A DNA stretch of 13,666 nt from Candidatus Zhuqueibacterota bacterium 4484_219. Lineage in GTDB: Bacteria; Zhuqueibacterota; JdFR-76; 4484-219. Position numbers and translations under genes: made by a program. This document shows positions 6,018 through 12,777 of the stretch, one piece after another (positions within the stretch are counted from its first letter, which is position 1; each line of letters starts with the position of its first letter). The notes under the pieces were generated by a model. The model made no database searches. It saw only the letters and a list, made by a program, of their open reading frames with translations, and was not told the DNA's origin. The DNA lies in contig MZGM01000012.1 in assembly GCA_002085035.1 (NCBI GenBank), positions 1-13,666 of the forward strand, given 5' to 3'.

Positions 6018-9000
6018 TCGCAGCGGCACTTTATCGAGACGCTCAGAAACAGTGCAATAGTATTCTTGCAAGCTTTTGATTTCCAAATCGTTACCACGAA
6101 TAGTACGAATGGCATTTACAGCAGCAGAGGCAGCAGAAAGGGTGGTGTAACTGGGGATATTGTAATCAATTGCTGCTCGGCTAAGAGCATACTCATCATA
6201 TCGAGATTTCTTACCCAGCGGGGTATTAATCATCAAAGCTATTTCCCCATTGATAACATAATCTACAACATTAGGACGCCCCTCATTAACTTTGAAAACT
6301 TCTTTTACCGGCAACCCTGCCTTACGAAGGGCCTGAGCGGTTCCTTTGGTAGCATAGAGACCAAATCCCAATTCCTTAAGACCCTTAGCAATTGCGATCA
6401 CTTTTTGCTTATCGTAATCGTTAACGCTAATAAAAGCATTGCCCGAAAGGGGCAAACCCAGACTCGTCGCAATCTGCGCCTTGGCAAATGCAGTACCAAA
6501 ATCCGAGCCTATCCCCATTACCTCACCGGTAGATTTCATCTCAGGCCCAAGATAGTTATTGGTACCGAGAAATTTTTGAAAAGGAAATACTACTGATTTC
6601 ACTGCCACATGCTTGATTTCGGGATCCTGAGTTAATCCCAATTCCTTAAGTTTTCTACCCACCATTACCTTTGAGGCAATTTTCGCCAAAGGTAAGCCAG
6701 TAGCTTTGCTAACAAATGGTACTGTTCGGGAAGCACGTGGATTTACTTCTAACATGTAAACTTTTCCATCCTTAATCGCAAATTGAAAATTCACCAATCC
6801 TACTACATTAAGTGCTTTGGTAATAGCCACCGATTGTCTTTTTATCTCAGCAACTTGCTCAGGGGTAATCATGTAAGGAGGCAGTACACAAGAGCTATCT
6901 CCAGAATGGACACCAGCTTCTTCAATATGTTGCATCACAGCTCCAATAATCACATCCTTACCATCAGAAACAGCTTCCACATCACCCTCAAAGGCATCTT
7001 CCAGGAATTTATCGATCAACACAGGGTGTTCGTGAGACACCAGAATTGCCTTTTCCATGTAAGATTTCAACGATTCGACGTCGTAAACAATTTCCATTGC
7101 CCGCCCGCCTAATACATACGATGGACGTATGAGTACCGGAAACCCTATCCGTTCCGCAACCCCAATGGCTTCATCCACAGAAAAAGCGGTGCCATGTTCA
7201 GGTTGATTTATGCCTATTTTTTTCAGAAACTTACCGAAGCGCTCACGGTCTTCAGCCAGATCAATATTATTAGGCGAGGTCCCTAAAATTTTTACTCCAG
7301 CCTTTTCCAGAGGGATGGCAAGCTTCAATGGTGCCTGGCCACCAAATTGCACAATAACTCCATCGGGTTTTTCCACTTCAATAATGTCCATTACGTTTTC
7401 AAACGTAATTGGTTCAAAATACAACTTGTCCGCTGTATCGTAGTCGGTACTGACAGTTTCGGGATTGCAGTTCACCATAATGGTTTCATAGCCTTCCTCC
7501 TTTAATGCCAAAACGGCATGCACAGAACAGTAGTCAAATTCGATACCCTGTCCAATACGATTGGGCCCGCTACCCAGAATCATTATTTTTCGATTTGGGC
7601 TAGAAACAACTTCGTTTTCAAGGTCATAAGTGGAGTAATAATAAGGAGTTTCCGCAGCAAACTCAGCAGCGCATGTATCTACTGTTTTAAATGCTGCTTT
7701 CACTCCCAAATTAAGTCGCAGTTGACGCACCTTTAGTTCATCCATTCCCCATAAATAAGCTAATTGGGCATCGGAAAACCCATGTTTTTTAAAATGCCGC
7801 ATGGCATCAGCATCCAGCTCATCAATCCGTCCACGGTAACTTTTTATTTCTGCCTCAGTATTCACAATTTCCTGAAGCTGATAGAGAAACCAGGGATCAA
7901 TACCAGTAAGCTCATAAATTTGTTCAATAGGAATATTGGCTTTTAAGGCATAGCGGAGATAAAAAATGCGATTGGAAGAGGGTATTTTCAATTGTTCGAA
8001 GATTTTTTCCCTTAACTTCTCTGCGCCTGTCTCCAGAGCTGAATCATTAATATCATCTTTGCCATCACAGCCTAACCCTTGACGACCAATATCTAACGAG
8101 CGCAATCCCTTCCCTAATGCCTCTTTAAAGGTTCGTCCGATAGCCATTGCCTCGCCTACAGACTTCATCTGAGTACCCAGAATTTTACTGGCTGAAGGAA
8201 ATTTTTCAAAATCCCAGCGTGGTATTTTCACCACCACATAATCCAGTGTGGGCTCGAAGGAAGCTGGGGTTTTTTTAGTGATGTCATTAGGAATCTCATC
8301 AAGGGTTAACCCGATAGCCAATTTAGCAGCGATTTTGGCGATAGGAAACCCTGTTGCCTTCGAGGCTAATGCCGAGCTACGGGAAACACGTGGGTTCATC
8401 TCGATCACAACCAGACGACCGGTGTGCGGATGAACGGCGAACTGAATATTAGAGCCTCCAGTTTCAACACCTACAGCACGAATGATTTTAATTGCAGCAT
8501 TTCTCATTTTTTGATATTCACGATCAGTCAATGTCTGAGCAGGTGCCACAGTAATACTGTCACCGGTGTGAACTCCCATAGGATCGAAATTTTCAATTGA
8601 ACAAATAATAACGACGTTATCATTAAGGTCGCGCATCACCTCCAGTTCGTACTCTTTCCACCCCAGCACTGATTCTTCAATCAAAATCTCATTAATTGGG
8701 CTATTATTCAATCCCCATTTAATCTGCCGAGCAAACTCTTCAAGATTGTAGGCCACACTCCCCCCGGTTCCACCTAATGTGAAAGAAGGACGAATAATCA
8801 CCGGGAAATCCATCTGTTGAATAATCTGGAATGCTTCCTTTTCGCTGTGAGCAAAACCTCCATTGGGAGTTTCCAAACCAATTTCATCCATAGTTTTCTT
8901 GAACAATTCACGATTTTCAGCTTTGTGGATTGCATCAAGTTTTGCTCCGATTAGTTCAACTGAATAACGTTCCAGCACACCTTTTTCAGCAAGTTCTGTA

Positions 9001-9296
9001 GCTATGTTCAATCCGGTTTGCCCACCCATAGTTGGCAAAAGGGCATCCGGTCTTTCTTTGGCAATAATCTTCTCTACAAAAGTTGAAGTAATAGGTTCGA
9101 CATAGGTATGATGAGCCAACTCTGGATCGGTCATAATGGTGGCAGGATTGCTATTGACCAGAACAACCTCATAACCTTCTTCTTTTAGCGCTTTGCAAGC
9201 CTGAGTGCCAGAATAGTCGAATTCGCAAGCTTGTCCAATAATAATTGGACCGGAGCCAATAATCAGGATTTTGTGTAAATCAGTCCGCTTCGGCAA
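6015..9296 (-). CDS. carB: Carbamoyl-phosphate synthase large subunit
   Basis: Large subunit of carbamoyl-phosphate synthase, which makes carbamoyl phosphate from bicarbonate, ammonia (delivered from CarA) and two ATP, for pyrimidine and arginine synthesis. At 1093 residues it is slightly longer than E. coli CarB (about 1073). The two homologous halves are visible: a carboxyphosphate half starting ILIIGSGPIIIGQACEFDY (about 10-28) with ATP-grasp residues about 128-335, a linker/oligomerisation region (about 400-555), and a carbamate-phosphorylating half starting IMILGSGPNRIGQGIEFDY (571-589). A C-terminal MGS-like allosteric domain (about 950-1093) carries ATKGTA and the INTPLG motif, where UMP and similar effectors bind in characterised enzymes. 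No frameshift or missing block was noticed. The start ATG (9294-9296) follows AGGAGG by 5 nt, 36 bp after the carA stop, so carA-carB form one unit. Ammonia-dependent activity should survive even if CarA is damaged. Confidence 0.97.
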   Translation of the reverse strand: MPKRTDLHKILIIGSGPIIIGQACEFDYSGTQACKALKEEGYEVVLVNSNPATIMTDPELAHHTYVEPITSTFVEKIIAKERPDALLPTMGGQTGLNIATELAEKGVLERYSVELIGAKLDAIHKAENRELFKKTMDEIGLETPNGGFAHSEKEAFQIIQQMDFPVIIRPSFTLGGTGGSVAYNLEEFARQIKWGLNNSPINEILIEESVLGWKEYELEVMRDLNDNVVIICSIENFDPMGVHTGDSITVAPAQTLTDREYQKMRNAAIKIIRAVGVETGGSNIQFAVHPHTGRLVVIEMNPRVSRSSALASKATGFPIAKIAAKLAIGLTLDEIPNDITKKTPASFEPTLDYVVVKIPRWDFEKFPSASKILGTQMKSVGEAMAIGRTFKEALGKGLRSLDIGRQGLGCDGKDDINDSALETGAEKLREKIFEQLKIPSSNRIFYLRYALKANIPIEQIYELTGIDPWFLYQLQEIVNTEAEIKSYRGRIDELDADAMRHFKKHGFSDAQLAYLWGMDELKVRQLRLNLGVKAAFKTVDTCAAEFAAETPYYYSTYDLENEVVSSPNRKIMILGSGPNRIGQGIEFDYCSVHAVLALKEEGYETIMVNCNPETVSTDYDTADKLYFEPITFENVMDIIEVEKPDGVIVQFGGQAPLKLAIPLEKAGVKILGTSPNNIDLAEDRERFGKFLKKIGINQPEHGTAFSVDEAIGVAERIGFPVLIRPSYVLGGRAMEIVYDVESLKSYMEKAILVSHEHPVLIDKFLEDAFEGDVEAVSDGKDVIIGAVMQHIEEAGVHSGDSSCVLPPYMITPEQVAEIKRQSVAITKALNVVGLVNFQFAIKDGKVYMLEVNPRASRTVPFVSKATGLPLAKIASKVMVGRKLKELGLTQDPEIKHVAVKSVVFPFQKFLGTNNYLGPEMKSTGEVMGIGSDFGTAFAKAQIATSLGLPLSGNAFISVNDYDKQKVIAIAKGLKELGFGLYATKGTAQALRKAGLPVKEVFKVNEGRPNVVDYVINGEIALMINTPLGKKSRYDEYALSRAAIDYNIPSYTTLSAASAAVNAIRTIRGNDLEIKSLQEYYCTVSERLDKVPLR

Positions 9297-9332
9297 TGCT
9301 TTCCTCCTATCATTATTGATCTGTAACTATTG

Positions 9333-10415
9333 TCATTTACCTTGATTCAAGACCATTTGGTAAAACTCGTCAAAAAGATAACGGGAATCATGAGGGCCAG
9401 GACCTGCTTCAGGGTGAAATTGTACTGAAAATATCGGCAATTCGCGGTGACGAAATCCCTCCAAAGTTCGATCGTTCAGATTAATATGAGTAATCTCAAA
9501 CTCATTTGGATTTAAAGTGTCCGGATCAACAGCAAAGCCATGATTCTGCGAAGTAATTTCAATTCGTCCATTAAGCAAATTCTTCACTGGATGATTAATA
9601 CCGTGATGACCAAGACAAATCCCCATGATTGGCTTTTTTCCGATTAACTCTCGTACGTTGTCGATAGCATAGCGAATTGGAGCAGGGTCACCGGGGCCGT
9701 TAGACAAAAAAACAGCATCCGGTTGCAAAGCCAAAACTTCCTGCGCCGAAGTTGTGGCAGGAATCACGATAGGATCAAACCCTCTTGCTGACAAGTTTCT
9801 CAAAATGTTAAATTTGACTCCAAAATCGTAGACTGCAACCCGCAAACGTTGTGGGGGCTCTGGCAAGCGCAGGAACTCTGAAATTTCATATTCATCGGGG
9901 TTATTTTGCCACTGATAGCTTTCGGAACAAGAGACCTCGCGCACCAAATCACGCCCTATCAATCCCGGTGCCTGTTGAACTTTCTGAACAAGCGAATTAA
10001 TGTCGAAATCCGTAGTTGAAATGATTCCTTTCATCGCTCCAAGCTCGCGGATGTGGATAGTCAATGCACGAGTATCTACACCCTCGATAGCCACAATGCG
10101 ATGTTTACGCAAAAAACTTTGCAGATCAATTTCGGCGCGCCAATTACTAAAATGGCGAGAATATTCATACACAATAAAACCCTCTAAATGAGGGTTTGAT
10201 GATTCCATATCCTGTGCGTTAATAGCATAATTACCAATGTGGGGACAGGTCATCGTTACCAACTGTCCCTTGTAGGAAGGATCGGTGAGAATTTCTTGAT
10301 AACCCACCATGCCGGTATTGAAAACCACTTCTCCAATAGCTTCACCGTCGTACCCAAAAGATTGTCCCCAAAAATTTGTTCCATCTTCCAAAACCAAAAT
10401 TGCCTTATTCAACAT
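9333..10415 (-). CDS. carA: Carbamoyl-phosphate synthase small (glutaminase) subunit with an 18-residue internal deletion
   Basis: Small subunit of carbamoyl-phosphate synthase, which hydrolyses glutamine and channels ammonia to CarB. The N-terminal CarA domain (1 to about 150: LVLEDGTNFWG, EVVFNTGMVGYQEILTDPSY) and class I glutamine amidotransferase domain (about 190-355) are clear. SNGPGDP, nucleophile C267 (GICLGH), QNHGFAVD and the H334/E336 pair in FHPEAGPGPHD are all present. The length of 360 is below the family's roughly 375-382. The loss is local: in homologues GICLGHQ is followed by about 18 residues ending FGH before HG-x-NHPVK, whereas here GICLGH runs directly into HGINHPVK. The glutamine contact just after the nucleophile (Gln273 in E. 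coli) and a core strand/helix are missing. The reading frame is intact. The start has GAGGAG 4-5 nt upstream. Glutaminase activity is probably impaired if the deletion is real. Confidence 0.93.
   Translation of the reverse strand: MLNKAILVLEDGTNFWGQSFGYDGEAIGEVVFNTGMVGYQEILTDPSYKGQLVTMTCPHIGNYAINAQDMESSNPHLEGFIVYEYSRHFSNWRAEIDLQSFLRKHRIVAIEGVDTRALTIHIRELGAMKGIISTTDFDINSLVQKVQQAPGLIGRDLVREVSCSESYQWQNNPDEYEISEFLRLPEPPQRLRVAVYDFGVKFNILRNLSARGFDPIVIPATTSAQEVLALQPDAVFLSNGPGDPAPIRYAIDNVRELIGKKPIMGICLGHHGINHPVKNLLNGRIEITSQNHGFAVDPDTLNPNEFEITHINLNDRTLEGFRHRELPIFSVQFHPEAGPGPHDSRYLFDEFYQMVLNQGK
9603..9611 (-). other. carA: Junction of the in-frame carA deletion
   Basis: On the minus strand GGT CAT CAC encodes Gly-His-His, joining the end of GICLGH to the start of HGINHPVK. 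Homologues have Gly-His-Gln here and Gly-His-His about 18 residues later. GGTCATCA could therefore have been a direct repeat flanking the lost 54 bp. The repeat is deduced from homologous protein sequence, since only one copy remains. Confidence 0.6.
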
Positions 10416-10445
10416 CTACTCCTCGATTTGAAATCAGACTATGTG

Positions 10446-10460
10446 TTAACAATTTGTCAA
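10446..10460 (-). promoter_or_regulatory. Candidate carA promoter -35 box within a palindrome
   Basis: The minus strand has a perfect TTGACA (10455-10460). The hexamer 17 bp downstream (CTGATT, 10432-10437) is a poor -10. The same bases form a 15-bp imperfect palindrome (TTrACAAwTTGTyAA, core ACAA-A-TTGT), which could be an operator. Start of transcription would be only about 10-20 nt before the carA ribosome site. Promoter strength is doubtful because of the weak -10. Confidence 0.35.
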
Positions 10461-10465
10461 ACAAC

Positions 10466-10497
10466 TAAAAAGAGAAGAAGAGGAATTGACCTCCTCC
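10466..10497 (-). terminator. Intrinsic terminator or attenuator upstream of carA
   Basis: On the minus strand GAGGAGG (10490-10496) can pair with CCTCTTC (10477-10483) across a 6-nt loop, with one G-U pair, giving a 7-bp stem. A pyrimidine-rich tail ending in TTTTT follows (10467-10471). It points in the direction of all genes. It lies 234 nt beyond the lipoprotein stop and 51 nt before the carA ATG, so it could end the lipoprotein transcript or act as an attenuator of carAB. Confidence 0.55.
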
Positions 10498-10527
10498 AAC
10501 CTTACGCCCTCCCCTATCAAGGTTGGA
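10495..10527 (-). repeat. 9-bp perfect inverted repeat next to the terminator stem
   Basis: TCCAACCTT and AAGGTTGGA flank a 15-nt loop. The 3' arm, on the minus strand, shares two bases with the 5' arm of the terminator at 10466-10497, so the two stems would either stack or compete. Confidence 0.5.
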
Positions 10528-10730
10528 TTGAGCTGGAAAAAAGTTTAACCAAAATCACAAATCTGCGTACTCTCTGGCAAACAACCTTATCAGGTGTATC
10601 CTGTCTATCCCGTCTAAAGCCACCCCTCAGTCTCTGGGATGCCTCTTTAACCCAACGAAAGAGAGAAAATTCCCTTATCTGAGAAAGATGATCCGGCTGA
10701 GGGTTAAACACTTCATCCCTTTTGTCCTTC

Positions 10731-12014
10731 CTATTCAGTCGTAGTTTGCACCCATCGGCGCAATTGGTCCAACATTTCTGCTCGAGTTAAGGGCATAGTT
10801 AAATCTAAAACATAAATTTGATATTTTCCTCTCCGATTAGAATAGAACACAATATGGTTTCCCTCCGGAGAAAAACATGGGGAAAGATCGTAAGCCTCTG
10901 ATGAGGTCAAACGATAATCCGCATCACGCTCCAGATCATAAAGGTAAATATCGAAGTTTCCGTAACGCTTGCTAAAATAAACGATCTTCTTACCATCAGG
11001 CGAAAATCTGGGTGACCCATGGTCGAAATGCCTCTGAGTTAATAGCCTTAGGACTTTACCCTTATAATCAGCGAGGTACAATTCATAAAATCCGGTAGCA
11101 TCACTGGTAAACACAAACTTCGATTCAAATGGGTGGGGCCAGGGTAAGGTGTAGTTCTTGGGCCCCTGCAATAGGGGGAATATCTTTCTGGATTCGAAGC
11201 TGTATTTATAAATACCACTAACCGTCCCTTCAGGAGTAGTGGAACGATCTGAAACAAATAACAACCATTTGCTATCAGGAGACATCACAGGGTACCAATC
11301 ATCTGCCGGATGTTGAATCAAAATCTTTTCCTGTCCCGTTCGTAAATCCACAACGTAAATATCTCGATTTTTGGTGTTTGCTGCTTGTTGACGCGCAAAG
11401 AATATCTTTTCACCATTTGGAGAAAAAACTGGCTCTTCTTCATCAAGAATATTACTGGTGATCTGTTTTTGCTCCCCACCTTCAGAGTTCATGACAAAAA
11501 CATCCCAATTCCCATTCCGATTGGATTGAAAAGCAATCAGTTGACCATTTGAGGAGTAAACTGGATTAGCATTGTCATGGTTCCCTTCTGTGATTGGGAA
11601 AATATGATACCTAAGTCCAAGTACGCCGCCAACTTCCTGAAGGTACACTTCGGTAGTATCAATTTCTAAAATCCGAAGAAAATCGTTGTAGGCTTCCAAC
11701 TTTTTGCCCTGAGCATAGAGGATTTTACCTTTTTCCAACCCAGCGGGTAAATAGCTGGAATTTAACTGAAGAGAAGAATCAAACATGCATACAGCCTGCC
11801 CCGAATCCCCTTTTGCCAAATACAATTTACCCAGCGCAAAAAAAGCACTGTAGTCAGATGGATTTTCACGAAGTCTGATCTGCAGTTTGGTTATCTTCTT
11901 GTCGATAGCTTCTGGCGATTCTTTTTTCTTGACTACTTTGGGAGCAGCACAGGCCAATAGTAATAAAAATAATAACAATCCCAAACAGCAGAACGTTTGC
12001 TTTTGTGTGTTCAT
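10731..12014 (-). CDS. Lipoprotein with TPR repeats and a six-unit PD40 beta-propeller
   Basis: Predicted lipoprotein of 427 residues. A hydrophobic signal peptide ends in lipobox LLAC with C22. A TPR region (about 52-125, FFALGKLYLAKGDSGQA) precedes six PD40/WD40-like units, at about 153-176, 197-223, 244-272, 295-316, 337-360 and 380-404. Recurring cores are S-P-[DN]-G-K-x-I-x-F followed by a D-I-Y-V-x-D-type strand, as in the TolB propeller. The likely place is the periplasmic face of an outer or inner membrane. Propeller plus TPR suggests a scaffold for protein contacts; no enzyme residues were seen. It follows the smaller TPR lipoprotein by 31 nt and is probably cotranscribed. It is not TolB itself: the N-terminal TolB domain is replaced by TPRs. 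Homologues in FCB bacteria are commonly annotated 'PD40 domain-containing protein'. Specific function unknown. Confidence 0.87.
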   Translation of the reverse strand: MNTQKQTFCCLGLLLFLLLLACAAPKVVKKKESPEAIDKKITKLQIRLRENPSDYSAFFALGKLYLAKGDSGQAVCMFDSSLQLNSSYLPAGLEKGKILYAQGKKLEAYNDFLRILEIDTTEVYLQEVGGVLGLRYHIFPITEGNHDNANPVYSSNGQLIAFQSNRNGNWDVFVMNSEGGEQKQITSNILDEEEPVFSPNGEKIFFARQQAANTKNRDIYVVDLRTGQEKILIQHPADDWYPVMSPDSKWLLFVSDRSTTPEGTVSGIYKYSFESRKIFPLLQGPKNYTLPWPHPFESKFVFTSDATGFYELYLADYKGKVLRLLTQRHFDHGSPRFSPDGKKIVYFSKRYGNFDIYLYDLERDADYRLTSSEAYDLSPCFSPEGNHIVFYSNRRGKYQIYVLDLTMPLTRAEMLDQLRRWVQTTTE

Positions 12015-12045
12015 TTAAAATAGTGCCTGTTCTGCAACTCTTCTG

Positions 12046-12648
12046 TTAAATTTTTCCCCACAGTGTCTGAATCTGGCACAATATCATCGCTGGTTCTGAA
12101 TTATGTGGTGCATGTTCCGGGTCTAATAAATCCAACTGATATTTAGCATCTTCAAATCTACATAGATAATAGTATGACTGGGCTAATACCAACCGCAGAA
12201 GCTTATGATTTACCAAAAACCAGGCAGAATTGTGACTAAATTCAAAAGTCGGATCTAACGAAATAGCTTTTTCCAGTGCATCTATTGAATTAGTGTACTC
12301 ATTAAGAACATTCTCCACCAATCCCAATCCTGCCAGAGCTTCCGCGTAGCTGGAATCGATAGCTAAAGCCTGTTGAAATTCTATTTCAGCAGTGGTGTAC
12401 TCTTGGCTGGCAGCCAAAGACCAACCGCGACCATTGTAGGCATCCACCATATCCGGGTCTCGGGCAATAGCTTCGGTGAACTTCCCTTTAGCACCGCCAT
12501 ATTCAGCCTGAGTGAAAAGATCCCAGCCTTCTTTTACCAACGTACTTGCTGACTTCGGTGGTGGACTTGTCACTTTTTTGGAACAGGAAAACAACAAAAT
12601 ACTTAATAAACTTATTGCCAGAAGAATTAACATAGTCTTTTTAAACAT
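12046..12648 (-). CDS. Small TPR-repeat lipoprotein
   Basis: Predicted lipoprotein of 200 residues. Positively charged MFKK and a hydrophobic run end in lipobox LFSC with C22; a short Pro/Ser-rich linker follows (SPPPKSAS). Three TPR-like units cover about 36-135 (WDLFTQAEYGGAKGKFTEAI, then AYNGRGWSLAASQEYTTAEI, then ALAGLGLVENVLNEYTNSI), with a fourth degenerate unit about 150-175. TPRs bind other proteins, so an envelope scaffold or assembly role is likely; no catalytic residues are seen. AAGGAG lies 7 nt before the ATG. It is the first of a two-gene unit with the PD40 lipoprotein, and both proteins share the TPR theme, which suggests they act together. Exact role unknown. Confidence 0.87.
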   Translation of the reverse strand: MFKKTMLILLAISLLSILLFSCSKKVTSPPPKSASTLVKEGWDLFTQAEYGGAKGKFTEAIARDPDMVDAYNGRGWSLAASQEYTTAEIEFQQALAIDSSYAEALAGLGLVENVLNEYTNSIDALEKAISLDPTFEFSHNSAWFLVNHKLLRLVLAQSYYYLCRFEDAKYQLDLLDPEHAPHNSEPAMILCQIQTLWGKI

Positions 12649-12680
12649 GAGAAAACTCCTTCTGCGTCATTTCAATCTAA

Positions 12681-12696
12681 ATTATAGTATTGTCAA
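12681..12696 (-). promoter_or_regulatory. Promoter region of the lipoprotein genes
   Basis: A perfect TATAAT (12681-12686) lies 33 bp before the ATG of the small lipoprotein. A perfect TTGACA (12691-12696) lies only 4 bp from it and cannot serve as its -35. TATAATTTAG is also loosely like the -7 element of Bacteroidota promoters. A promoter here is likely, but the exact element pairing is unresolved. Confidence 0.4.
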
Positions 12697-12754
12697 TCAA
12701 AACAAATGCTTTTGTTTTTGAGCAGCACTTTCGTTTAAATTAAAAGCTCTTTAG

Positions 12755-12777
12755 GTTCAAATCTCGAAAGTTTGAAC
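12755..12777 (-). terminator. Stem-loop directly after the secreted-protein stop codon
   Basis: GTTCAAA (12755-12761) and TTTGAAC (12771-12777) form a perfect 7-bp stem; the loop can close further as CT-TTCG-AG on the minus strand. It begins at the base after the TAA stop. The following sequence is only loosely T-rich (AGCTTTTAATTT), so this is a moderate terminator candidate or an mRNA 3'-end stabiliser. Confidence 0.45.

Larger units (their letters stand above)
10416..10730. other. 315-bp non-coding region before carA, rich in inverted repeats
   Basis: No convincing gene lies here. Visible structure: TTTAACCC (10646-10653) against GGGTTAAA (10701-10708); CCCTCAG (10624-10630) against CTGAGGG (10697-10703); TCCAACCTT (10495-10503) against AAGGTTGGA (10519-10527, 15-nt loop); a terminator-like stem at 10466-10497; two tandem copies of TATCCYGTC (10597-10614); and CCAGAGA twice on the minus strand. 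It must hold the end of the lipoprotein transcript and the control region of carAB. Confidence 0.6.

Noticed and set aside
5931..6596. 221-codon open frame on the plus strand
   Set aside because: It is almost wholly antisense to the conserved 3' end of carB, its protein resembles no family, and carB is unambiguous.
10239..10682. 147-codon open frame on the plus strand across the carA start
   Set aside because: Half is antisense to carA and the rest covers the inverted-repeat region; there is no domain and no good ribosome site.
10517..10711. 64-codon minus-strand open frame upstream of carA
   Set aside because: It starts with GTG, its protein is Arg-rich without family resemblance, and it covers the inverted repeats; best read as non-coding.
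10675..10716. 13-codon minus-strand mini-ORF (MKCLTLSRIIFLR) just after the lipoprotein stop, with GAAGGA upstream
   Set aside because: A leader peptide is tempting, but no run of Arg or other regulatory codons is seen and it lies about 180 nt from the terminator stem.
12681..12696. Perfect TTGACA and TATAAT as a paired sigma-70 promoter
   Set aside because: The two boxes are only 4 bp apart, far from the required 16-18 bp, so they cannot work together.
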